Source: Diadema setosum
Lineage: Eukaryota; Echinodermata; Echinoidea; Diadematoida; Diadematidae
DNA: 64,000 nucleotides
Reading direction: 5' to 3'
Assembly: GCA_033980235.1 (NCBI GenBank)
Contig: CM067062.1
Span: 17,266,301-17,330,300, forward strand
Both the position numbers and the translations under genes were made by a program. Position 1 is the stretch's first letter. Each line of letters starts with the position of its first letter. Positions 25,801-37,800 of the stretch are shown in pieces. The notes under the pieces were generated by a model. That model was not told the origin of the DNA, searched no databases, and worked only from the letters and a program-made list of their open reading frames with translations.

Positions 25801-28800
25801 GACGACAACGGAGGTGTTGTACTTTGAGCAATTGTCTTTCAAGTCCATGTCATTGTTTTGTACTTTGATGACGTCATCACACTGAAAATTGTGATTAAAG
25901 GCAAGGTATCAAAATCAGCCGATTATAGGTTTTATGTGTGCGGGACATATTTTTCCGAAATTGCCAGAAATGGCACAGCGACCTCAGTCGTTACAAGGCC
26001 GCATTTCCTTCTAGCAATGCAATACATGTTCACGCGGCCACGATTGTTGAGTGGGCATTGACTTTTTCCCCCTGTAATATCTAAACATTTTTTTTTTTTT
26101 GGCCTTACCGTTTCCGTGGATGTCTCGTGGCCGAGTGGTTAGAGAAACCGTTTTGCATGCACGCTCAATATAACTTCAAAGTGCCTATATCACATTCTTT
26201 TCTTTGTCGATCACAGATGACCGACATCTGATGACCCCAGGCGTATCACCTAACTCGTCAGTGTGACGAGTTTCATGTCTCGTTATATCATACGGACCAT
26301 TGTAGCTCTCATAGTGAGTAGGCAAAGTATAAAAATGGGCACTGCAGGAAAAGTAGCATAGCTTGACTGTCGACGTATGCTGGGGTATAATTAGCAAATA
26401 TGATACTTCTGACAGATAGACTTTGGTTTCAAAAGCAATACATTATAAAAAATATATATATGAAATTCAAGGTAGAAAGAGAGGTAATGCATTTCAATAT
26501 TATACCAAAATGCCACAGCTATGGCAAGAATTAATGGCCACTAGCTACTTTTAAAGTAACAACTCATGAATGGACACATTGAAGATAAGTCATTCATTGG
26601 AGTGGCTCTGTGTGGGCGAGGCAAACATAATATACATCAGATGCTACAATAACGGTAAATTTCGAACCGAAATAGAATCCCTCAATGTAAATCCAATCCA
26701 AATGGATCTCGACTCAGCTCGTTCATTTTCATTCAACGCTGTCAGATTATTGTCATAGCTCCCCCCTACAGAGTCCTTGAGATATTTTTTAATTTGTTAA
26801 AATGCATTACAACAAACGGTTTTGTTACTACATGCCTCCTACACATGCAGCTGCATCTAAAAATTCACTGCTGTCTACTGCAAATCCTTGCGTCCATCTA
26901 CGTCACATCCTTCACGATGGACAAAGAGGGGGCATTTGTCCTCAGAGCTTGTATCATTCTGAAATGGCACCGCAAATTATTCTAACCTCCCTGACAGCCA
27001 GTGTGCCCCCTTTCAGTCTACCATCCTCATTGCACTAAAAACGACACATGTTAGTTATCTATTGAATGTCAGTCCTGGCCTGTTGTGCATGATTCTTCAA
27101 CGTAGATCTACACATACTTTGCAAATATCGAAACATACTTTGCAAATATTCATCTTTGACATTTTTCAATCAGATTCCGAGTTGCCGAGCCCGCATACCA
27201 ACATACACTAAATGTCAGAACTGCATTTGACACCTACTCCCTGCTATGACACCTCTCAGCGAATTACCTTTTCTCCCAGCAAAAGCAACTAAAATGGAAA
27301 TCGCCCATTACATTCCAAAGTCGGCCATACTCCTATATCTAGAAAACCCCATTAAACAGCTCACCCTCTACTCCATTCCAGATATTGCTCCACACTGAAT
27401 CATGAATATGGTGATGTCAACTTCTTTGCACTGCACCTGATTAAGTAAAGTGCATTACATTGAGAGAAGGCCAGTCATTTTTCAAATTAAAATGACAACG
27501 AGCAAATAGTAATAAATATTGCATCATGGATCAATGCACTGAATGAAAACACTCTGGTCATTGATGACTCCCATACCGTGAAGTGCCTTCAGGAACTACA
27601 TACAGTGTATACAAGGATAAATAGGATGAAAACAAAAAACGGCAGCAACAACTCAAAAACGAAAATAATAAGTTTGTACTTACACTGAATTGAAGAGATA
27701 TGCTCTGCCCTGGCTCCCCTGAAATGACTGTAAAGAGGAAATAGGAAGAAAGCAAAGAAAATAGATTATACAAAAGCTTACCAGGAAGTATACACGAGAA
27801 CCAAGACATTTGTTACTTTGTATGACAAACAGGATCAACAAAATGGCTCGATATGGCTACAGACGATTAGTTCCTCAAAGATCTGAATTTATACAAAATC
27901 TATGTTGTTTATCTTTTTCCAAGTTCTCTATGCACAACAATCCAGAGGTTTATCGTCAATTTCAGAGCCATGTACACAGGCTTACTATCATGTTTATTGA
28001 GACAATTAATGAATCCACTGCTCACAGGGACATGGTGGGTCCCGTTTACAACAAAGACAGTGGGAAAATGAGAATTCCAGAGGCAACGAAGGGCACTTAA
28101 ATTATGCTCAATTTGCGAAGGCAGAATCAGTGTTTTGAAATCCTGATCCCAAACACTGTTCACAGGGGAATATACTTTTTTTGCTCTTTTTTTTTTTTTT
28201 TTTGGCTGGAGAAAGAGTCGATATTGCAAACATGCCCTGCGTATTATTGAAGAACTACAAACCTGTATTGTAGCAAGCTGTTTAGCATACTTGCCTAACC
28301 ATAAAGGCACTGAGATTATGTCAGAAGAAACATCCTTATGAGTGATTTTGCATATCCTACCCCATTAAACACGTTTAAAGAGAAGTGCCCATCTTAAATG
28401 AGATTTGCATTCATGCTTCCCTGCTAAACATATTTAGAGAGAAATGCCAATCTAAATGCACCTATCTGTGCATTTTGAATCAGCATTATGAAACACTATT
28501 GATATCAAAATGAGTCAGGACTCAAACATGTTTTGAATGAAAAGCATCTCAAAAGCCTCATCATGGCTCAAAAAAAAAGTGAAGTATAAATGCACCCTAA
28601 CTTGCATGATCATCTATCACACTAGAGAAAGTCCATCCTCTATGAATGGGAGAAGATTAGACGACTGAGCTTAAAAATGCGAAATCATTTGTGGAAATTA
28701 TGACAACAAACTTGGAGAGAATAAACTATCTGACAAAAAATTAGGCTTCTTCATTACTCTGCGATGATGCACTATAAATACAAGAAATATCATGATACAG

Positions 28801-31800
28801 CAAAGAGAATATGGTAATTTTCTCTTATATAAAGTTAGATACGCAATCCCCGAAGCGACTATTCTTCAAAATATGACAATCTTCAGCAAAGATATTCACA
28901 ACCTTGAGATTGAAATGCATTACGCGTCTGACAAGATAACCCATGCAGTGAAGCCGGGTAGTTTATTGGGCTGTCTACTTCCAAGATTATGACTAATACG
29001 CCCAAATGCAAACATGCAAAATCCCATCCATATCTGGTTGGGGGGATTCTCTTGTACGTTCTCTCTATCGCTCTCCATTCCTCCCTCCCTTTTTCTTCCT
29101 CTCTCTCTCTTTAGCTTTGTTTCAATCTTTTTTCTATCCCTCTCCTCCCGGCAGAACGAAACCATCAGCTGCTGCAGTTAATGATTGATGTGGACTTGGA
29201 CAAGCCAGAGCTGCCAGGTACAGTAGGAAGGGACGGCTATAGGCTCCGTGGCCAAGGCTGGCAAAATTAACATTTTCGGTCCAGCTTCCACCGAGTTGGA
29301 GGGGTGGACGGACGGGCAGTTATGAAATCCTGTCTCTGTATGACAACCCTGCCATGCTGATACCAATTAAAACAGCATTTCCTTTTTGTTTCTGGAGGGA
29401 TCGTAAACATGCCTATATTCCTAGCCACTAAAACTCGTCATCTTCTACTTCTGACACCTTGTGATTTTCTTGATCATTCTGAGCTCACATGGCTCCTTGC
29501 AAAATTCGCCAAATATTTGTGGTTTCTACAGTATGTCATTATCACTCACATGGTCTCCATGTGCATGAAAAAACAGAGCCAATCATAAAACCAGTATCGT
29601 ACTCGTTTAATATTTGTTGCTTAGTATAATTATGTGACTTGAAAAGGAACAGTAACTTAAGAGATCATTTGAGTTGTGTAAAATACTTGACTTTCTGATA
29701 TGTTGAATCCCCCTCAAAAAAAAAAGAAGAAAAAAACAACAACATAAGCAACTATTGCACCAAACTATTATACCACTACCAACTTTAATAAACAGTGACA
29801 AGCTATGAAGTGCAACTGATGGAGAAGAAGGAACAAAATTGTTTAAAAAAAAGCCATTATATAAATTTATCAAGAGTGCATTTGTACACTCCAGAAACCT
29901 TGCCTGAATTCTTCAAAGGACACTTGTACCTGATGTGCATCAGATCCAAAGCACTCGCAAATCCTTCAGACCTAAAACAAATCGAACTTGTATCGCTGCG
30001 ACTGCTCGCCTTTTTAAACACTACTCACACAATTTGGAGTATTTGAGGAACACATTTAAGTTTCCGTATCAGAAGAGACTCTTTTCTAGTTCATCGCAAT
30101 ATTCCTTTCCTGGAAAGGGCATAAATAAAACATGAGATATCTGCTTGTTTACGTGGTAGGCCTAATGCCTAGACATTGATGAATCAAGAGCACCCTGCTG
30201 ACCCAGAAAATTAAGTGCACCGTTCCATTACCAGACTAAAAATCACAAAGAAAAAATATCGTCCAAATATATATGATGTATTGTAACAGTAATTGAAACT
30301 TCATGGCATTAAAAATAACTTTGGTCAGTAAAAGAGTCTATCAAAGAGGAATAGAAAGATATTTAACTCCAGTACCTAGCTCCCTTTCACATTTAACCTA
30401 AAAACACATACAGTAAAGATAATATTTGTACCTTTATGTCAAAAGATATACACATACACTGTATCACACACACACACACACTTTAAATACACACACTCAC
30501 ATACAACCTACACAGGCATTTTAGTATTGACAACTTAAAACTTTACAAAGCTTCAAGGGTGTGTACATTTCTGGTCGAGGTGAGGATTTAGCTTTTAACG
30601 TTTTGCGAGAATTACATATTCAGAAACCACTCTATGAGATGTCAAAGAGCATGCAGTTCTAAAGGGTATCAAAAGTTTATTCGATGAAAATAGGTTTTGA
30701 AATGGCTGAGATATCCAAAAACAAGGAGAAACAAAGAGATCCTAATAAAGTTGTGGCATGTCGCCTTTTATTATTAGCACTTTTTTGGATATCTCAGCCA
30801 TTTGAAAATCAATTTTCATCAAATAAACATTGAATCGTTCTTAAAATTACATGCTCTTTCATATTTCATAAGAGGCTTTTCATTATCTCACTTAGGAATG
30901 TTAAAAACATGAATCCCCCCCCCCCCCCCTCAACCAGTACTGTACAGTCCCTTTAACAAAATTAACAATGAGAAATACACAAACACACATGAAGACACAC
31001 ACAATGAAATGGCATGATCCGCACAGAAGATGTCCACTGTTCAGTAGTGGACAGAGAATAATACAAAACATAACCAGCACCAAGAAATAATGTAATAAAG
31101 AGATAAAATACAAACAAGAACTATATGAAGATCTCTTTATACATAGCTCAGATCATCAAGAGCAAACATATTGGCCTGAATTCACGAAGGTGGTTTAGAT
31201 TTAAACCATGATTTATGCAAATTTCTTCTGCATATTATAAATATGATTGACAGATTGCGCATGCCAACAGACGTCCAGTAACAATGCGTGTAGATAAGAA
31301 TGTCAAAGGTACAAATTTGTACTAATTCACGCCTTATTTTAGACCTTGGTCTAAATTTGTACCATGGTCTAAAGTTAACCCTGTTGAGGACGAGTCCCGA
31401 GTATACTCGGGCAGGTGTCTACGAGTATACTCGGGCAGGTGTCTACGAGAAATGCGTGTTGTAGCAAAATCAGTCCATCCTCAATGGCTTAAATCCACAT
31501 TTGTGAATTTGGGCCATTGTTTTTTGAGAACCCTTTGTCATTTAAATCAGGAAGTGGTATTTGGAAAATGGGACTCACTACAAGGCTCAAAATAAAGACA
31601 GCTGGTTCTCACCGAGAAAAGACCTGAACTTCAAAACACAGCACTTCCTTGACGGAATGGGCTTGTTTAGGTTCGCCATCGGTCTATGAACATGACACCT
31701 CAGTTCACACTCATCCTGTTGTTGATACTGCTTGCAGTGTGAACAGGGCTGTTTCAGTTTCAGATCACTGACATGGCAGTCCAGGGCAGAGAGACAGACA

Positions 31801-34800
31801 AACAAATAACAAGGGTTGTCAGGAGGTTTCAGTTGCTGCTTCAAAACCTCGCTTCCTCCAGAAACGGCAAGTTACCACATCAGGAATCAAGAGCGAAAGA
31901 ATGGAGTCGATCAAAACAAACCATCATGTGACATAACAAGTTGCCAGAGGATATTTCTAGTTCGAGCATAAGGACGTCTACCAATGCAAGTTTTGATGTT
32001 TTCACAAGATGGGGATGATTTTGTAATCTGATGATATAGGTCCTACATGTATAATCTCACTTCTTCCTCATTGCTCTGAATGAAAATGAAAGAAATGTGA
32101 ACGTGGGAACAACAAATGTCCTACTTGTGGTGTAGTGCACTTATAGAACAAAAAAAGAAAAAAAAGAAAAAAGAAAGAGGTCATTTCAAAATTTTTTAAT
32201 CTAATTTCATCCAAAGAGAGCGTTAAAGGACAAGGACATCTTCCAGGAACAGCAAATGGCCAAACAAGGCTTTTTTTGGTTCTCTCATACTCTATCCGGT
32301 TCTCATGTATAAAGCACAAGCATTGGTCAAGGGCTAATGGCTGAAACTCTATAGCACCCAAGGTGACCACTGGTAGAAGCGCACTGGAGACTGGTGGAGC
32401 CAGTAAATTTGGTTGCCATGGTAACACAGTTTGCTCAACTCCTCACAGCCTACAAAACCTGTATCACACCTATGGGATGCAGTAATTTGTACCTAATTGA
32501 TACGGGCTGCACGATTATCAACTAATCCAACCAAATTTATTGGATTATTCCAGAGGCTTAATATGAGGTGTCATGAATTTGGCACGTCCCACGGCCTAAT
32601 TGATACATATTTTCCCGTTCTGATATCAAACTCGTTCCATATGTCATGCACAAGTTCACAGGATGTTTGCTTCACTCTTACACAAATTTGCAGTGAGAGC
32701 AAGAGATACCAGGAAGATCTTTTCAGGTACATCCTGATAAGTACGGCTCTCAAAATTGATCACATTAAATCATACTGTATTTCCTCAAATTCTCAAGTGG
32801 GAAATTTCCCTTTTTGTCAAAGGCATGGTGAGAACTGTAGCTCATGATGCAAGGTTGCTTGCTATCTTGTTTGATAAAACCTCCCAGGTTCTGTATCTCC
32901 TCACTTTCACTTCTGTGGATTCGCATGTGTCAACGGCATGATAAGTTGAAATGAAGTTGATTACAGTAAAAACCTGCTGGTATGACCAAAACATTACATT
33001 GTACTTTGAACAACATGTGACTGACCACACATTCAAGCTGATGAAAGTCCACAGTGTCCAATCAGAACAAGTCATGGTTCATTCTTTATGTGTTTTCCAC
33101 AATGCCACCCCAATCTCTTAGTTAAAAAAAAAAAAAACCAACAACAACAATACATGCAGTCCATGCAGAAATGTGAATGCATGGGACTATACATTCCACA
33201 TGATCACAATACCCAGTGGTGTCACACAATTTCTTGACCATAACAAAGCAAACACATGATGCTCTGCAAAATTTTATCCCACAATGGTATCTTATTCAGA
33301 TGTGAAATGAGAGCTATTGCAACATCACAAGCAAAACATTTGGTTGTGTTCACAGAGCTATTAAGTATTAATCATCACATTAAAATATGGCATATTTGTA
33401 TAACAATGCTAAAGCTGATTCATATCACTTATTTTGAACATGCTATCATGATAATTTTCCTCATCTTATGGGTTTTTTGTTTTCAGTAATAGAGATCTGA
33501 CTTTGAATCCTGGTCATAATATTACAAAGCATGTAGTCCAAGCAATCCATTAATATCCTGTAAAAAGTGTTTGATACACTTGTACATGGGATGATCTACG
33601 ATACGTGATGCACTTTTTATGCAATGCTGAGTAAACTCATTTCTGCTCCATTGGAGATAATAGCACCCACCGGCCAATCTACCCTCTTATAAATGCGCGA
33701 ATGTCAATCTGCTGTGGTATACAGTCCTCCCTGCACACGCACATGTGTGACCTTTTATCCCCAGCTCCGCCACGAATGTCTCTTTATTTACAACATGCCG
33801 TACTCGTCTGAGACATACGTGCATCTACGGTGCATCTCCAGCCTAACACCCACGGGGGCTGAGGCAAGTAAACCTCGGGAGGACCGAGGTATACTAATGA
33901 GGCACGCTGATTTCAATGACAAATTATGTGGTGTGGGCTGACCATATCTTCAAATGCAAACCAATGCCAGCTGGTGTGCAACATGTGATGCATCACACGT
34001 TACCCCGGGGTACCGTAGTACCCCGGGTAACCGCGTTGTGTAGCGCCACCTCACGTCCACTCGAGGACAGCCAGAGAAAAATGCATGCACTGTGTGTGCG
34101 TGTACATAGTCATTCCCATGCCACTGCATGTTATACTATGCGTGCATGGAAGCTGCGATACCACTAGCGTGTGCTTTCAATAGTGCAGTGCAGTGCAGTT
34201 GCTAATGCATGCTAGCTCCAGCACCAAAATAATTTCCTCTTTTTTGCACCCAGGGTACAACCTTTTTAAAAAAAAAAAATAATTCAACAAAATGGCTGAT
34301 TTTTGTTCGGTACCCCGGAATACCATTTATGTCATCATGTGCCAGCACATACACTAAATCCATTGATTTACTGAAACATGATATTTTTAAACCTGCCTCA
34401 CACAGAGTGAAAGCAATTTTTATGTGCATTAAAGCTATTTTTATATATTTTTTCTGATTGTAATTCATCAATTTCTTTGCTTTTATTTTTGCTAGATATG
34501 CTTAATTTCCCACTACACTTAGTAGTTGAATGCTGGCAGTAGGCCCTACATGTATATCAGTCCTTGATAGTGCAGTATTGGTGGAGATGAGAATTGGACT
34601 TTTTGCGAGATACCAAGAAAACACTTATGATATAGTACAGAGCATACAATTTTAAGAGGAATTCAAAGTTTATTTGATGAAAATCGGGTTTGGAATGACT
34701 GAAACAGCCAAAAACAAATGTCACAAATGTACACACAAGTAGTTATGTACATGTTTAATGTATCAAGGCTGTATGCATGGTTGTTTTAATGTGTACATTG

Positions 34801-37800
34801 TATGTACACAGGGTGACCAGATTAATGGAGAACATTCTATATGATATAGATATAGTACAAACAGGCTGACCAGATCAGTGGAGAATTTTCTATGTGGTAT
34901 ACAATGTAGCTACAGTACCTGTATGCATGTGACAGGAAATACATTATAGCTAACTCAATCTAGAATGATTTAACCCATTCCAGAAAATTCTAGGAAGTGC
35001 TTACATGTTTGGCTGAGTGAGGCACTGCCCCTGTAGCCCAATGTGATTGGTAGTTAATTTTGGCAATGATGTTATGCACATAGTTAGGCAGTGAGTCATC
35101 CAGGATTCCTGGAATTTGGACTTGCTAGTATGTTCAGGTATGTGGCTCCAGGTTGGAGAAAATTACAGAATGTACTAGAAAGGGGTGAATGGATAGTATA
35201 TAAGCTGGAGAAATTCTGCAGTAGGCAGAGTACCCAACACCTCTGCTCTGAGAGTTACGTCACTTCTGGCTCTGAAGCGACTTGTTATAGTCAGTCCTGT
35301 GTTACCTGCTGACCTGCTATACAAACTGTGTTTGTGGAGATAAGGCCTGGGAGACATTTTGCCTGCAGAGAATTAATTTGCCTACATTGGAGATAGACTC
35401 CATATTTTAGTGTCAACGGACATTATTACGGCAAAGCTGTGACGGGCTGGATTCCTTGCTGGACATTATAAAGTGAATCATCATTCAACGCATCAACTGG
35501 ACGTGGTCGTCATAACATTTGGATTCTGCCTGTTTCCTGTGGATTCTGCACGTTTCGCTGTGGACGTATATCCTGGATTTTTACCCCGGATTAATACTGT
35601 GGATTAATGCAACCTGTGCCTTTGGAGTTACGTCGGAGGAATCATTCATTGGTGCATCGCGGATCATTCATCTGTGCATCGAACATCGTATCTGGACACT
35701 GTCAAAGGATTACTTACTTTCAAATTTGGCTGTACTACGTGTAAGTGATTCCACTACCGATTTATAATTGTTTCTATTGATCATCATTGTACTGATGTGA
35801 AAACCGATTACGAGTCTGTACCCACAATATCACTGTTAATAAACCGCCTGAACATTAGTTGATTGTTTCTTTTGTGTGATCATTCTCAGAGTGATTTTGG
35901 TCGTAACACAAAGTAAAACAAAGCGATCGTAATAAAGTGTGGGTCCCACACTTTATCAGAATCGCTCTTTTTTGGATATCTCAGCCATTTCAAAACCAAT
36001 TTTCATCAAATAAACATTGAATTCCTCATAGAATCACATGATCTTTCATATTTCTCATATTTCATAAGAGGTTTCTCACTATCTCACCAAAAAATGTTAG
36101 AAACCTGAAATTAGGTCTAAACCAAAACCATATGATCCATTTAATACAGTTTAGGGAAACACAGACAAACAATGCAAAACTAGGCCTCCTAAATGATTGC
36201 ATGGACAAATGAATCATATGACACGAGGGAGGGTACGTTTTTCAATGCTCTGTCAATCATGAGGAAGAGACTTTGAAAAAGCAAGAAGTCCACATTGCTT
36301 AGCAACAGGAGACTGGAGGGATAAGAACAGGTTTATGCTTTGGTAGTGATTTACAAAGCAGTTAAGGAATGCATGCTTTCAAAGAGAACTGACTCTCGAT
36401 TTCCACAAGTTTTGGAATGTGTGATGATTAAGGGGAGAGTTACTATTGATTGACAGAGAAATGAAAATCAGGAATGTGTGATGCGAAAATGATTTCACAT
36501 TCTCACCCCCCCCCAAAAAACAAACAAAAAAACAACAACAACAACAACAAACAAACAACTTGTTACAACTTGGGGAGATGGTGTTCCATGTTCAGCTTCT
36601 CATCTTGTTCCTGGAAGCTTGGCTAGATCTCACACCTTGAAAGCATCCATTATTGCTACTTCAGGCATGACCAGGGCAAAGAATAGGCAAGGTCATGGGT
36701 TGCCACTGATGGCCTTGTAACAAATTCAGGTTTAATATCTTAATACAGGGCTTAAACAGCCTATCTAACATAACCGTTAACCTACAGAATCCCAGAAAAC
36801 CACATTACTGTGGTTAAGTGCTGTTGTATATATGATGATTATTTTTTTTTTCTCCGAAATCATTCACTGCTGTGGTTCTGTAAAGGTATGAGTACAAATT
36901 TACCTTTTATTTCAGCCTGTTGTTGTTCATTTATGATTAGTTTGTTTTATTTGCTAAACTCTGGAGATCCTTGTAATTGCTTAATTCAAAATGGATTCTT
37001 AAAATCCCCAATACATTTTTAGATTTGAGTTCCTGTTTCTTTCATATTGGCACATTCTATGTGGCAATGATGCTTTTCTCTTTCCACTAAAATATACAAG
37101 TTTTTAGAGCCACTTTCTCTAAGGACACTGAACTTGATCCTAAACACTGCTTGTAGGCGATTTCAAGCATGGTAATCTACAGGATTATAAAAACCCACTA
37201 CTACCTGATCCACCATGCTCCTAGCTGCTGGATCTACCACATATGCATGTATAATTCATATTTGTATTCAACGCTCACAGCAAACATTCAACCTGGTTAT
37301 GTTTACCAGTTTGTGTGTTGAGCAAGCAGAAGAAGAGTCCATCATGCCCTTGTAATACATTGTGTGTATATTGACTGATATGCAGTATACTGTGTATATT
37401 TTATAGAGGTGCGCCTCTGGCCAGGAGAGCATTATGTATTATGTGCATTGTGAGTGTTGATAGCGACATGGCATATTGAAATGTTTAACAGGTGTACATT
37501 GTCTCTCTAAGCCCCAACAATCATAATGAGGTAACATTTCCACTGACTAGATGGCGTACAAACAGCAGTACGTTGTGGTAGATGAACACGACTTGGGACA
37601 CCACCCACATGAATGCGTTTCTAGAACAATTTTAAGAAGCAGTTCATGTCTTGAGGCATGCCTGGAATACCCCAGAAGTGTGTGGTAATGCTTTCAAATG
37701 TATCAATGTATTGCTGCGTTGCAATGTCCAGTGACTACAGTAGGAATCAATACTGCTGTATTTCCACGTGATGCTGACTTTGTACAATGTGCATTTATCA

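Larger units (their letters stand above)
25111..26160 (+). repeat. Diverged tandem core units of copy 2, each with a tRNA-like segment
   Basis: The block ctttcaagtccatgtcat, followed by gatgacgtcatca and aattgtgattaaa, occurs at about 25111-25250 and again at about 25815-25955. It is followed 300-400 bp later by a tRNA-like segment in each case (25506-25586 and 26121-26160). This points to two copies of one unit of roughly 0.6-0.7 kb, much more diverged than the two units in copy 1. Confidence 0.65.
24197..26272 (+). mobile_element. Large non-autonomous element, copy 2 (paired-hairpin family) carrying tRNA-like sequence
   Basis: It begins TT then AGGTGATACGCT (24198-24209), a 3-nt loop and AGCGTATCACCT (24213-24224). 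It ends GCGTATCACCT (26241-26251), followed at once by a perfect 9-bp hairpin AACTCGTCA/TGACGAGTT (26252-26272). Compared with copy 1, both hairpins differ by paired changes that keep the stems. Shared internal blocks are the TTTCTGGACAA region (24270-24295) and TATGTTGTAGCTGAGAC (25331-25347), both inverted in copy 1. The interior has alternating GCGC tracts, TGACGTCA palindromes, two diverged core units and two tRNA-like segments. No coding gene is visible. Confidence 0.75.
14436..27683 (-). other. YPEL intron between coding exons 2 and 3 (13,248 bp)
   Basis: GT at 27683 and AG at 14436 bound it. It contains a 261-bp MITE at 16983-17243, a half copy of another inverted-repeat family near 17775-17899, a CA microsatellite at 19853-19880 and the second large paired-hairpin element at 24197-26272. 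The remainder is AT-rich with scattered poly(A)/poly(T) and poly(C)/poly(G) tracts and shows no supported exon. Confidence 0.8.
34583..36110. mobile_element. Foldback element, copy 2, split by a solo LTR
   Basis: The left arm is 34583-34718 and the right part is 35909-36110. Both align with the copy at 30580-30915 (gtttatttgatgaaaatcgg on the left; tggatatctcagccatttca on the right). The two halves are continuous in copy 1 but separated here by 1190 bp. The centre holds a perfect 21-nt palindrome AAAGTGTGGG-T-CCCACACTTT (35934-35954). Confidence 0.75.
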
